From NCBI GenBank assembly GCA_030490835.1, contig CM059971.1:59382012-59446011 (forward strand): a stretch of DNA of 64,000 bases, written 5' to 3'. The stretch is from Annona cherimola. Taxonomy: Eukaryota; Streptophyta; Magnoliopsida; Magnoliales; Annonaceae. Both the position numbers and the translations under genes were made by a program. The notes under the pieces were generated by a model that worked only from the letters and a program-made list of their open reading frames with translations, did no database searches and was not told where the DNA came from. Below, piece after piece: positions 21,747-34,089 of the stretch; the first letter of the stretch is position 1; each line of letters opens with the position of its first letter.

Positions 21747-24700
21747 ATGGAAGAAGAAGAAGAAGACGATCTCCATCTTCTCAGCCATGCTTCCAAAGGT
21801 AAGAAGCCCCTCCCATTTTCGCAAAACATTTTAACCTTCGTGATCGGATTTTCCGTACTAACGAAAAAAAAAACCGTGATTTTGTTTCTCCAGCATTTCT
21901 AGTGCTGTACTGCAATTTCTTGGTTTTGGTATGGAACTTGAAATTTTAATCTTATGTTTTGGAAAACCATTTTGATTACAAGAATGCTTGTGATTCAACC
22001 AATTTGTGTATGGATCCTTCTTTACTGGAAGATTTCAACTTTCACCTGACTTCCTGATGACCCCCCATTCTCCATGCTTCTGTCATTTGGCGTGTGCTTT
22101 GTGTGTTCTTGGGCTTGTAATTCTCAGCCTTCAGCTGTTTGGACAAACGCATCAGGGTGGTCTGTTGAGTGTTACTGTAGATATTTGGATGACAGTCATC
22201 TTTGCTAATTAGAGTGTGGATGAGCCAAAGTTGGAAATTTTCGCAGAAAAGATAATACGAATTTATTGCATTCTTGTTTGACTATGGTCGTCATGCTTTG
22301 GAATTTCAACCGCCCTCCTGATTCCCTGTGATTGAGATTGTTTGGTTTTGTGTTATCTTTGATGTCTGCTTTGGATTGGGCAAATTAATGAAATTTGCAA
22401 TAAATGCCATAAGCTAATCAGTTTCTTAATTTTGGGGCTGAGTGATTATACATAATTCCATTGGTGCTAAACTGAGATAGGAGCCTGGCGCTTGATCATT
22501 CTTGTAAACATGCTATGCCATTAGGATATTCAAACTGTACAATAAGTGGACCATGCTGTGAAGATCTCTGCTAGTAAATGTTAGCTGGCTTACTGACTGT
22601 TTGGGATGCTGCACAAAAAATGCAGATCTTTGCTTCTTTTTCATGGATAGGCATCTTATATCTGTTTCATCTATCTAAGAATATAACAGTTGTTAATGCT
22701 CCTAAATTCATTGAATACACTATAATGTCTTTCAAAATATTTTGTGCCTTGTCTCTAAATCGTCATGATTGTCGTACTACACATAAAACTGCAATGCCCT
22801 TTGCCCATCGTATTTACACAACTCCAACTGTTGAAATTAGGTTTCTATTCATTCCTTAATTATTTGCATTTTTTTCTTGTCATTTCAGTGAGGAGAGGAT
22901 TTCCTCTTTGTGATATGGAATCTGTCATCGCTTCAGTCAGTGGCTACCATGGATTGGAGAAATTCAAACTCATTAAGCTCATCAATGAAACTGGCGCTAG
23001 TTATGTTGGGACAATGAGTAAATCAATAACGCATTTGGTGAGTTTTGACTTGAAGATACTGATCATGGATAGTGATCTCAATTGACTTCTTAAGATATTT
23101 ATATGGCCTTTAGATTCTCTTGATATGCATTTAGGTTTGTTGGCACTTTGAAGGAAGGAAATATAGGATGGCTAAGGAAATTGGAATAGAGGTAGTTAAC
23201 CATCGATGGTTTGAAGAATGCATGAAGGAAGGGAAGCGCCTTCCGGAGGCTCCCTATATCATGCACAGGTACTACTGCTGTTACTTTCACTGCCTAAGCC
23301 AGGGAGCCAGAATTGCATTCTGTGTTAATTGTCTATGTTTTTCTTCTTTTTCTTTTTTGCTGAGATATGATACTAACATTGTCTGCTGATTGTTAGCTTT
23401 TACCACTCTCTCCCTCCCTCTCATATACACAGACATATTAGATGCTTCCACATGTGTTAATTTACATATATGTATATATCGAGGAATGATCCTGTTAGCT
23501 TGGGCTAAGCAAATGCCCCGCTTAGCCCACTTCAAAATACTTATTTACAACAACTTTTTTATGCTTTTGTTTTCATACACTTGTTTATCTAAGTATATTT
23601 AGCATATAAACCAAGTTTTATCATTTTTGGATATGTGTATATATATATTTTTTAGATTTTTAAAAATAAGGATATTTTCAATACATATATACATATAGTT
23701 GTTTAAAAATCTTAAAAAAATATATAAACATATCCAAAAATGGTAAAACTTGATTTATATATTAAATACACTTAGATAAACAAGAATATGAAGAAAAAAG
23801 CCAAAAAAAAAAAGATGTTGTAAATAGGTTTTTTAAGGTGGGTTGAGCGGAGTATTTATTTAGCCCGGGCTAATAGGATCACTCATCATATATATTTATG
23901 GGCTTTATGGCTTAACATATGCTAACATTTTTTGTGTTTTTTCCAATAATATATTATGAACTTCTAATATGAGTAAATCATTTCCTGTTTATGGTCTAAG
24001 CTTGAGTCCTTATGACTTATCAAACTATTCTCTTTTATTTCTGATAGAAAAATATTCAGGAGTGTGATTTGCCTTTTGATCCCGTTCATATCGATCAACT
24101 GAGCAGCTGAATTCATTGCTGAAGCCCTTCTTCTAACATCCCATAATTCTTCTGCTCTCTTCTACTGAATGAAGCCTTTACCATTGAAAAACAGTATGCT
24201 TTCTATCATACTTAGTGAGCTTCCATGTTGGTTTTAGGTTTTTACATTACTTTATGTGTTGCTCAAAAGGTCTTGAGCAAGTATCCTACCATCTCTACGA
24301 TCAGCAGTCTTTCATGCTTATCTTAAAAACTCAGTGACTTGGTATTTCCTGGCCTTTTTTCCACCTTCCATCTAATTGATTAGGTCAAACGGAAATTATT
24401 GATCCCTTGATGTTGGACAGGATGCCCTAACTCAAAAAAAAAAAAAAAAAAAAAAAAAAAGGAAGACTTTGGAACAAAGAAGGAAGATCCTCTTAATAGA
24501 GAAAAATGGAAGAATATGGAGAAACCACGGATGAATTAAAAGAAAGAAACAAGGCCAGAGAAAGACTTAAAGGGGTAGAGAAGAAGACAGAAGAAAGAAG
24601 AAGAATTTGAGAAGGAAGATGAGGAGGGAAGAAAGAGCACAAAAAATGTAGGAAGAGAAAGAAGAAAAAGATTATAGAGAAAGAAGAAGAAGAGGAGGAG

Positions 24701-27700
24701 GAAGAAGAAGAAGAAGACTAGATAAAGAAAGCAAATAAGCAGCTAACTTATTGGAGAAATGGATAAAGAAAGCAAACGCAAACAAGCAACTAACTTATTG
24801 GAGAAATAAACTAAAAATTGTCAAACATAATCTTTAGCTAACTTCTACAGAACCAAACCTCAAAAAGAAAATAACATCTTTTAAGGAAAGCAACAAATCT
24901 TTAGCATCTTCTAGTAAGTATTTCTAAGAAGAGAGAGTTATTCAAATAAAACTGCTAAAAATACATAAAACTTCCAACCTTAAATAAAAAATTAATTTAT
25001 GAAAGCCACTTTGTGCCCTGTATCATTCTCTCCAACTTCGGGAACAAAAAAACTCATCCTCGAGTTTTATAGTGAATTTTCTTCAATTTAAGTGACAATT
25101 GATGATGTAATCCAAGAAGTCCAACTAGCATCAATTTGTAAAATAGCACCATCTGTTCTTTCTGTTTCTCATGACCTTCCTCATTAGCCAAGTACTAATC
25201 CGTAATGTCTGAAATCGGGCACCTTTCTGTCATTTTTTCTGAAAACAGGAGCAGATTTGTAAATTCAGTAAAGTCAGTGATGCCTCTGTAATCTCTGCAA
25301 AGTCCGGAGTAGTGCTGCAATTCTGAAAAATTTGGGCAGTTCTATGAATTTTTGAAACAGCAAGGTGACTTTTGCTGATTTCAGAAATTTAAGGATGCTC
25401 CAAAATTTTGAAACAGCGATTATGGGTATGTGGGCAGAAGAACAGTGAACTGCAAAGAACTGTCAAAAAAAAAAAGCTTTTAGATTTGGAATCTTTTGGC
25501 GTGCAGTTGCTAGTGAGACAAATACTTGCTAGAAACAATTTATGGCAAATTTGGCAGTGAAAATTGTAGGAAATATTTCCTAGACTTCTCTCTGATACCA
25601 ATTAATGTACAGCAAGTAGATGCTCTACATCAATAAAAAGGGAGACTTTGGAAGAAAGAAGGAAGATCCTTTCAATAGAGAAAGAAGGCAATAATAAGGG
25701 GAAACCACAGACAAATTAGAAGAGAGAAGCAAGGCTGGAAAAAGACTTAAAGGGGGTAGAAAAGAAGAAAGAAGAAAGATGAGAAGGGAATTCAATGCCT
25801 CATAAATCTTACAAAAGTAAAGATGTTTTGTCATGACTAAACTTTGATTCAATGCCTCAAGCTTACAAAAGTTGTATTTATCAATAAAAGAAAGCAAATA
25901 AGTAGCTGAACTATTGAAGAAATAAAACAAAAATTGTCAAACACCTCTCTTAGTTAACTTCTAAGAGAAGCAAATTTCAAAAAGAAAAATCTTCTAAGGT
26001 AAGCAACAAATTTTCAGTATCTTCTAAAGAGATACAGTTATTCAAATAATACTGCTAAATACATAAAACTTCCAACTCTAAACCAAAAAAAAAAAAACTC
26101 TAATTTATGAAAGGCACTTCATCACCCCCCAATGTCGTGATTTCTGTGTTTTTATTTTTATTTTTTTATAATAATTTTTAAATCTTTCCATCAGTAGATT
26201 ACCAGTTTTTGCGTTATGACAACATGTATATTTTTTCCCTGTGGTTTTATTTGGTAACGTTCCTTATGCTTTTTGCAGTGGAAAGCAAGTGGGGCCATTG
26301 TTGTGGAATCCTGCAACTTTAGCAGATACCCCTGTTAAGAGGGGTCATCTTTTGATCAGAAAGGAAAAGAAAGTGTTAATTGATCTGTCCAACACAGTTG
26401 ATGATACCAATACCTTGGAGAATATAAGTTGTTTAGATGTTGGCTGCTCAACTTGGACTGGTTCTGACATACCAAGACTGGTAAATTCATCTGCTATGTG
26501 TTGGCTTGGGTTATGTAGTGATTCATTTGATTAGTTATTAAAAGTATGATTCTTTGACTTCTGATGAAATTAATTAACCTAATAATTTTCTGCCTCTGAA
26601 TTTTCTGATTTCATGAATTCTTTATGCAATCAGTCCAATCAGTCAGGTTCCTACTCATCACTGACTTCTGCAAAGTCCAAAAGGAAAGTTGACGGAACTT
26701 GTAACTCTACTGCACATGATCCTGTCTTACGAGGACGTCGACTAGTGAAAAAGAGTAAACTGAATGATATCTTGGATTCTTGTTTACCTGATTTTGAGCA
26801 AGAGCCCATTGGAGCTGACTTCAGTAACAGACTTCATAACCCCAGTGGTAGCCTGAATGGTTCAACTAACGAATATGAAGTACCAAAAAATTTTGCAAGA
26901 GTGGGGAATAGTTTCCATGACTGTCAAGAAAAAAGAAGCGTGGGAATGGAGGAAGTTGAAGAAGCCAGAGAACATCATTTGAGTCTTCCAAATAACTTGG
27001 AAAACCATGATGATAATTCATTGTCCTCTCTCAAAACAACTTGTTGCAATGAAGTTTTCCATTCTGAGTCGAAGGGGGATGGTAAAGTTAAAGAAGGTGA
27101 TGAATTGGTGAAACAAATGGGTTTGCCTATGGCAACTGAATTATCATGTGTCATATGCTGGACTGAGTATAGTTCAATCAGAGGTATCTTGCCATGTCAC
27201 CATCGGTTTTGTTATTCATGCATCCAAAGCTGGGCTAACCAAATGGTATGTGCTTCCTTAAACTGCATCTACGAACTTTTTTTTTTTTTTTTTTTAAATA
27301 TATATTTTTTTCACTATGAAAGCTTTGTTGTTCTCCTTCAAAATGTTAGGGTGTGTTTGGTATTAAATTTTTTTTTCCCACAATTTTTCTACACTTTTCC
27401 TTACTACTACCATGACTTTCAATCTTTTATACACATTTTCCATACTACCACCCGATTTTTCAATCATTTCTACATATTCTTCCATACCACTAACTTTACC
27501 CTTATCTTATCACATCACTCTCCCACCTTCCAAAACTTTTTCACATGACAACTTTTTTACATTTATTTCTAGATTAGCAAACATAGATCTCTGTTTCTTT
27601 TTTTTTTTTGGGAGGCACAACCCAGAAATCTAAATGCAACATGTACCAAGCAGATGCTACAAAACTCATGCATTATATGTGAACTGCACATGCATCCCCC

Positions 27701-28743
27701 AGCCAAACTTGAACTGATAATTGAAATATGCTTCTCTCTGATTCTGTTGTTATTTATCAGGTAATGTATGTATTGGACCTGAATTACTTTACTTTGTTAT
27801 ACCAAAGATGCATCCCAAAGCAAGCTTGGGTGTTGTCTTTACGATCGTAATACTTGCTTGATATTGGACCTGTCTATGAAGGGGCTCTTCAATACGATAA
27901 TTTCACATTTTATAAATCATTCCATGTCATTTATAGGTCTCGAGGGGAAAGGTTTCAACGTGCCCTTTGTGCAAGGCTCCTTTTGCCAGGATCACTAAAG
28001 TAGAGGGCGCTTCCTGTTCTGATCAGAAGATATACTCTCAATCGCTGCCACCCATCACATCAAGCACTAATGTATTGATGGTTGCTGGGGCAGAGGGCTA
28101 TGATTCTGAGGGCTTCCAGGTAAAGTGTCTACCTATCCCAATGCCACAACAAGCAAAAATATACTGCGTGTATTTTACATTATGACAAACTGTTTGCAGC
28201 ATGATACAACAGCACTGCAAGAATCTAGTTTCCATAATCTTGTGATCTCTGTAATTTTATTTGATAAAAAGTATATAACACACCAAACTTGTAAGTTTCT
28301 GAGGAAAAATAATCTAATCATTAACCTCCCTTTATGTCCTTGACTGTTGCTCCTTGGTAACATGTGTCAATTTCAACCACCAATGGGCATGTAAAGTTGT
28401 CTAACTAGGCCCCTGAAGAATCAGTATTGTGTTGCAGAACTCTCATACTTCACAATACCGAAAATCTTACAACGCTCATTTGAATTTTAGCTTTAGTTGC
28501 ATCTCTGAATATTTTCTGCTAGATCATTAAAATTTGTCATCAACAAGTATTTTCTTTTCCCTTGTCTATCTTCAGCTCCCAGTTTGTTATGAATGCCGCA
28601 GTCGAGAACCAGCAGATCTTCTGTTAAGCTGCAATTCATGCAGAAGCCAGTGGGTGCATTCTTACTGTTTGGACCCACCTTTGTTTCCATGGACTTGCGT
28701 TCATTGTAGAGATCAACGATTGCTATATCAACGATTTCGCTAA
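21747..28743 (+). CDS. BRCT-RING-PHD protein (At1g67180-like), 7 exons, 499 aa
   Basis: Exons: 21747-21798, 22889-23037, 23135-23268, 26279-26480, 26634-27245, 27937-28119, 28576-28743. All introns are GT-AG and phases join to an open frame of 1,500 bp. The start is the first ATG after the CT/telobox leader, giving an acidic MEEEEEDD N-terminus. A BRCT domain (about residues 18-112) has the [12 protein letters not shown] and NHRWFEECM blocks. A C3HC4 RING (residues 351-395) runs from CVIC through CHHRFCYSC to CPLC, split by intron 5. A PHD-type C4HC3 finger (448-489) has CYEC, CNSC, H, C and CVHC. Between them is a Ser-rich, low-complexity linker with RRLVKKSKL, possibly nuclear localising. 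Known family members are RING/BRCT proteins; BRCT reads phosphopeptides, RING recruits E2 ubiquitin enzymes, PHD reads histone tails. I infer a nuclear ubiquitin-ligase role in chromatin or DNA repair. The exon 5 acceptor could instead be nine bases later. Confidence 0.92.
23488..23880. mobile_element. Foldback MITE in intron 3 of the BRCT-RING-PHD gene
   Basis: The tips are GATCCTGTTAGCTTGGGC on the left and (inverse) GATCCTATTAGCCCGGGC on the right, followed by inverted arms of about 180 bp. The arms hold GTTTATCTAAGTATATTTAG and TTTTTAGATTTTTAAAAA, shared with the tandem pair at 18813-19587, so it is a sister family with different tips (TTAGCCCGGGCTAA palindrome instead of GCACCTAGGTGC). 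No clear target duplication was found. It sits inside an intron and does not touch the splice sites. Confidence 0.8.
24411..26124 (-). mobile_element. TRIM-like miniature LTR element in intron 3
   Basis: Two direct repeats, 24411-25025 and 25606-26124, share GGAAGACTTTGG, AAGGAAGATCCTCT, AAGACTTAAAGGGG and CATAAAACTTCCAAC in order. The ~580 bp between them has no coding domain. Read on the minus strand, the right repeat ends TGTACA and is followed after five bases by TGGTATCAGAGAGAAG (plus-strand 25586-25601), a methionine-tRNA primer site. A purine-rich tract precedes the left repeat. This is the plan of a terminal-repeat retrotransposon in miniature. The left repeat includes a ~33-base A run (24429-24461). 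Target duplications were not recognised. The repeats are well diverged, so insertion is not recent. Confidence 0.75.
27349..27586. mobile_element. MITE in intron 5 of the BRCT-RING-PHD gene
   Basis: The tips GGGTGTGTTTGGTATTAAA and (inverse) AGATCTATGTTTGCTAATCT form imperfect terminal inverted repeats of the TGTTTGGTAA-tip family. The interior is CT/AT-rich (TTCCATACTACCA words), like one arm of the hairpin MITE at 9026-9765. It lies about 100 bp downstream of the exon 5 donor. A naive open frame runs from exon 5 through it, but the donor at 27246 and the RING continuation in exon 6 show that this is intron. Confidence 0.65.
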
Positions 28744-31470
28744 TAGGCTATTTCTACCTGACCACCCCTTATGCAACCTACTGGGCTACTGCAATGTGAT
28801 ATTCCATCGACTTCTGTCCACAATCAACTCTTCGACATGCATTTTGTACAATTGCACTGGTGTTTTGGGCCTTGGACTTATATATATAATATAATATTCT
28901 AATATCACCTATGAATCTATGATGGCTTCTTTTGCCCGTCTGTTTTATACAGAATAGTGCACCATTTTTATTTTTTGAAATTGTACCTAAGCTTTTCTTC
29001 TTATGAGATTTTTGTTATCGCATGGACTATACAAATTATGTTAAATGAAAAAGTTGGGTTGGATTTTGATTAATCATTATGGTTGGCCCAAATAAAAAAG
29101 TTTCACAAATTTACTTCCGTGGAACTTATTCCACCTAATCAATTGGACTGGTGCAACAAGATTTAGGTGGTTTGGGTCCATTTGATGGTGATACTAGCAG
29201 TTGGAAGTTTGAGTCCATTGTTGGTGGTAATAACAGTAGGAATGCATTTGGAAACTTCCATTTGCTCATCCTGGGTATACATTAACAACATTAGTGCGAG
29301 CGGGGCTTGCAAGATATGAATTCTTCTACTGACAAGTTGGCTAATTCACATGGTCACTTGTTCAGTCAATGACTCAAATGCAAACCAGGCATAGTATCTC
29401 ACGAGGGTGCTATCCTCATTATTTAGTTCGAGTGGTTCTGCTTCAATATTTATAAAGCTTATAAGGATACCCTATCACCATGCATTTTGCCTTCGTAAAC
29501 CAGGGAGGTAATGAGTCTGTTAATACTTCCATTTGCTACTGTTAAATGAAGGAAATACCTCAAACACGCGTTTGTTGGAGAAAAACAGAAGGCAAAGGGA
29601 ACATTACATAGTCTAATACCCCTTTCACTTATTACATTTCAAGGCCTAATCATGACTCCACACCCCAACATTTTGCAAAGGAAAAGAGCGACGAAAGTAG
29701 TATGCCAAAAAATCTCAGAAAAAATACGTCAAAAAAAAAAAAAATACGTCAAATAAAAAAAACCTCAAAAAAATGCATGCCTTCCTTTCCTCCAAAGCAC
29801 CTTTGTCCGAAGAGAACTCCAAAATCCTAATGCATTATGCATGTACTACTGCGATTCCCAACCACTTGAAGTCCCGCTAGCCTTTCCTTGCACTTCTTTG
29901 ACAATGAAGGGCCACATAGTTGCGGATTGCCCCTACAAATGATAGCATTGTCAGTTTGAAAGAGTTTCGTGCAAATCCGCTAGGGGCAGCTTTCGAAATC
30001 ACCCATTGAATTGAATTCCTTCTCAGGCGCTTGAAATTTAATATATTCTTCATCACCTTCGATCTTGTCACCCATAATATCGATTTAAGCAACATGTACT
30101 TTTATTGCACACGGCAATGTACATATATAACTTTCATTTTTTATTAGCTTTAGTAATTTATATATTTTCTATAAATTATATAATAGTGAAGTATCTATAA
30201 ACTCCATTTGATTATATTAAAATTTTATTTTATAAATTCGTAATTTTAGGTGTGCAACATGGCTTTAAAAGACGAAAATAGCAAAAGCATATATAGTTTT
30301 GAAGATACTAAAATTTATTTTATAAAGTGATGCTTTTAGGTGTACCAATATCTATTAGTTGGTTTTTTTTAGTTTTAAATATTCTCATATATTCTTATTA
30401 CATGAATTTATAGATTAATTGAAAATATAATATATAATATGATTATCTTGTGTATTCTTATTACAATAAATTCATCGATTAATTCAAAACATGCTATATG
30501 ACATAATTGAGTTATGCCATGCATATACCTATGTATGACTTAATCATAGTTTTCAAGTAGATTTGTATGTTCTAGTTATTTTTTAAAATGTTTTTCACAT
30601 TATTTTTATTAAGTTTTATATCTAATTTTTTATTTTGTCTGTATTTTTTGATAAAATTGATAATACCTTAATGAAATAATTTTATCCTTTTTTATCTACC
30701 GATAAATTAAATTTATTCATAACGGCAACATTGAATAAGTGGAATTAAGCCTGCCGCTCGCATACTAAGGTTTTCATTTGGGCTTGTGGATACCACCCAT
30801 TTCCCATGTAACTCATTCCATATTTAAAATCTTAGTAGTTGACAGAAAATTCACTCAATCTATGGTATTTATTATTATTTATAGCATTTTGAAAAGCCTT
30901 TTATTTGTCTAATATCATTGTACATGAGCCTCATTGAAAATCAATGTAATAAAATAGTTTAATGCTAAATATTAATTTTAAAGTTGTATTGTCAACATCT
31001 AAACTGTGTAAACTATCTTTCTACATAGATAAATGATTCTATAAATTATTATTATATTCTAAAACATGTATAAATGAATCTAAGTGTTTTTCATAACTTA
31101 CACATGAATGTGTATTTTTCAACAAATGCGACCTATAAATATACTTAATCGGAATGAAACTTTCTCTCATAGATAAACAAATGATATTAAATATAACAAA
31201 TTAGTTGGTTTTTTCATAAAAGATCAAAATCTTAAAAATTGAGATTACATTACTTTACTTATATATAACATAGTTACTTAGAAGTCAACCCTTTGTACAT
31301 AGTCCCAATTTCATTTTTGCTTAGGAGAATTCGTTTGGAGCGAAAATTTGTTGCTTCCCTCATAAGCTTTTATTTCGCGCTTTTATTATTAATTTTAAGC
31401 ATAAATCAAAAGTCTGAAGCAAAAGGGCGCAAGCTTAGCCAAAGTTGCCAAACAAGGCCCCATTTAATAT
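28744..31470. other. 3' flank of the gene and unassigned AT-rich sequence
   Basis: The first 200 bp probably hold the 3' UTR; AATATA-rich stretches near 28885 could act as polyadenylation signals, but none is a clear AATAAA. Beyond about 29150 no gene is supported. A minus-strand open frame at 29877-30095 (72 codons) has a protein-like composition (FARNSFKLTML, NYVALHCQ) but matches no family I recognise and may be a gene or transposon relic. About 30120-31300 is very AT-rich without features. Confidence 0.4.
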
Positions 31471-31479
31471 TTGCGTGTG

Positions 31480-31750
31480 CCCCATTGGGTTGTCTTAGTG
31501 GAAAAGGGCTGACATGTGCTACTCGAGGGGACACGGATTCGAAATTCGTCTTCAGCGTAGGAACATTTTATCTTCCTTTTAATATAGAACCATATAATCT
31601 CTTTAATATAATTGAGAGCTTGTAATCTCCCTTAGAATTTCTCCGTTTTTTCTTAACACCTATATTTTTAATTTAAAAATTAGATCAATCGGAGAAATTT
31701 CTTAATCAGCGTGCCGGGTGCCGCTTCGTGGGCCTTTCTTTGTTGAACCC
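31480..31750 (+). mobile_element. Probable tRNA-derived SINE
   Basis: An A-box-like GTCTTAGTGGAAAAGGGC near 31492 is followed about 40 bases later by a B-box-like GGATTCGAAATTC (about 31534-31546), spaced as in tRNA-type polymerase III promoters. A 3' body follows with GTGCCGGGTGCCGCTTCGTG at about 31711. No convincing target duplication or tail was located, so both ends are approximate. Confidence 0.5.
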
Positions 31751-32043
31751 GGGTGCAAACTACAGTATGCCATTATCTTTTTATTTTTAATTTTTTAAAA
31801 ATCCAATTGATGCATTATATTCTCTTCTATGATTCGTATTATATTCTTTTACATGAACATTTGTATTATTTGAAAAGGGGTATTAACATTCATGCTAACA
31901 AAAATCAAAATATTTTCATTGCTGTCAACTATTTTAAAAAACTATCATCATTGTGAACATGGGGTAAAAATGCATTTGTAGACATTGGGTAACTATTTTA
32001 AAAGTTAAAGATGTTAATGGATAAAAATGCATTTGTAAACGTT

Positions 32044-32283
32044 GGGTGTATTGGGTAAATTTTACAATTTTTTATTTAAAACTTTTCTCTCTCCACATCT
32101 ACTTTATTTTCTAATAACTTATTAATATATTCTTATATAATTACTCTTTTATCATTTCTTCGTGATTTTTCGTATAATTATCTTATTTATTTCAAATTTA
32201 TTTTGTTTACTCTTTATCTTTACTTTTGTCACATTACATTTCTTCTCCTATTCCAAAATTTTTATCAAATACCCAATACATCC
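32044..32283. mobile_element. MITE (240 bp), GGGTGTATTGGGTA tips
   Basis: The left end GGGTGTATTGGGTAAAT and right end (inverse GGATGTATTGGGTATTTG) are inverted repeats; the interior is AT/CT-rich and resembles half of the hairpin MITE. A ~60-bp direct repeat precedes it (AAAATGCATTTGTA at 31967 and 32026). Confidence 0.7.
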
Positions 32284-33507
32284 ATAGTATTTGTTTTGAC
32301 TTCTTCCTTTTCCAATCCACACACGTTACTCATGAGACCTATAAGCAAGGTCAACCTTGACAATTTGGGTTCAATTTTGTCCATTCTCAATCCATTTATT
32401 TTTGAAATTTAATCACAATGGTCGTTATTGGTATAAAAGAAATTGACTTGGAAAAATGCTAGTATGAATGAAAAACTTTTAAAATTGCTATCAAAATCCT
32501 TAAGAAAATCCTAATAATGGATGAAAATATTTTAGTTTTTCATTGGTATGGATATTAATCCTCTATGGAAAATCATTTTAATTTGATGACTACAACAATT
32601 ACAACTTAAATGCATAAGATTTTTTTTACTAGAAATGCATAAGATTTTTTAATTGAATATTAAAATATTCTAGATTATAAAAAATTAAATTTTCTTTTTA
32701 TGTGAAGGTTAAACAAATAGTTTTAAACGCAATGCAGGACTTGAATTTTAAAAAGAAAATGAAAAAGAATGAGAAATAAAAAGATTGCACCTGATTTCCT
32801 GAGAGAAATATCCCCTAGTAAATTAGTAGTTTTTTTGATGTGGATCGTGGAAAGATATTACCTTAGTTGTTGTATTAGTGTAAGTTATGGATATGGAAAT
32901 AAAAATTTAAATCCTAAGAGGATGGTTTTTCTATTTGAGTAAAATAACATTGTTATTTTTTTTTATTTTTCTGATTATGTGATTTACTTTTCAATTGGTT
33001 AGATTATAATAAATAGGATATGATATGATCGACCTCCACACCTGCAAAGTGCAGCAAAGGCCGATTTTTTATTTGGCTTTTTATTTCTGGACAAAGAAAA
33101 TAAATCTTTTTTTGTGTGTTTTTTTTACACACAAACAAAATAAATCTAGTGCGAATTTGGCTAATATTTCTTTCATAAAGTAAATAATCGACATTAATTA
33201 GAATACCTTAAATATTGCAAATTCCGTTCCTTCCATGTGCAAGTAACAGATTTAGTGGTCCACAATCTACTTGGGAAAACCTCTTAATTAAATTAGTTCT
33301 AATACTTAAATTAGCAAAAAAAAGTAAGAAAAAAGTCATAATAAGATTTTTAAAAGTAATTTGCTATCTAGAACGATCTTACATCTTTAGACATAGATGA
33401 ACTACCTTGCTAAATTTAAATCAAGAAGCCCAATGCATATCTTATGAGTTTCTTAACTTTTACTAATGCCTCAAGGATTCTCCATCATAGGTTGTATGCC
33501 TAGTTTA
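32284..33507. other. Unassigned AT-rich sequence
   Basis: No gene or complete element was identified. A small perfect inverted repeat, TTTGTGTGT and ACACACAAA around a T-run, sits at about 33110-33138. Short frames here are uninformative. Confidence 0.35.
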
Positions 33508-34089
33508 TGTTGAGATAAGAGGTTCATAAAAACCTCTAATAAGGGTCAATCAACCACAAATAGCTCATAAGATCTCTTACTAATCACAATCCAACCAAAT
33601 CAAAGACAACAACCAATCCACAATGATGACACAAAGACTATGTAGAAAATCCTTCAAAATGAAGGGAAAAAACCACAAGGCAAAAGGAGAAAAAGTTACA
33701 ATGAAGAAAGAATACAAAAACAATCTTAGGATTATACCCAATCCTTAGGAAATAAGAAATAAATTAATTCACAATCATTTACATGAAAATAACTATATCA
33801 AATGGACAAAGATCACCTTTGAAAATTGCAAATAATATGTAAGTTGATTTCCTTTTCTCTTCTTCTTCCTGTATCTTCTTCTTCTTCTCCTTCAAGCACG
33901 AAAGCCACACCACAAAAAAAAACATTTGATTTGAAACCTTTACACTTGCCTTTCTTAAAGAAGAAGCATAAAAGAAAAAATCCCTAAGAAAAAGGACCGG
34001 CAATAGTAGCTAAGGATTTTTCAAAAACCCTTTTCTTCTCTCATATACGAGCAAAACAAGGAGAAAAGAAAAAAATCGTGGACCTAACA
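33508..34089 (-). repeat. 3' LTR of the minus-strand copia element
   Basis: It aligns with 48182-48716 along its length: shared TGTTGAGATAAGAGG, TAGCTCA(T/C)AAGATCTCTTA, CTTCAAAATGAAGGGAAA and TGTGGACC(C/T)AACA. A CTTCTT-rich tract sits at 33860-33895. Substitutions and indels are frequent, so the element is old. Confidence 0.9.

Noticed and set aside
26613..27548. A 311-codon open frame as a complete gene
   Set aside because: It starts in an intron and runs past the exon 5 donor at 27246 into intron 5 and its MITE. The RING domain is only completed by exon 6 at 27937.
33508..34089. Solo LTR interpretation of the left copia LTR
   Set aside because: A matching LTR at 48182-48716 and copia coding remnants between them in the right order show a full, nested element.
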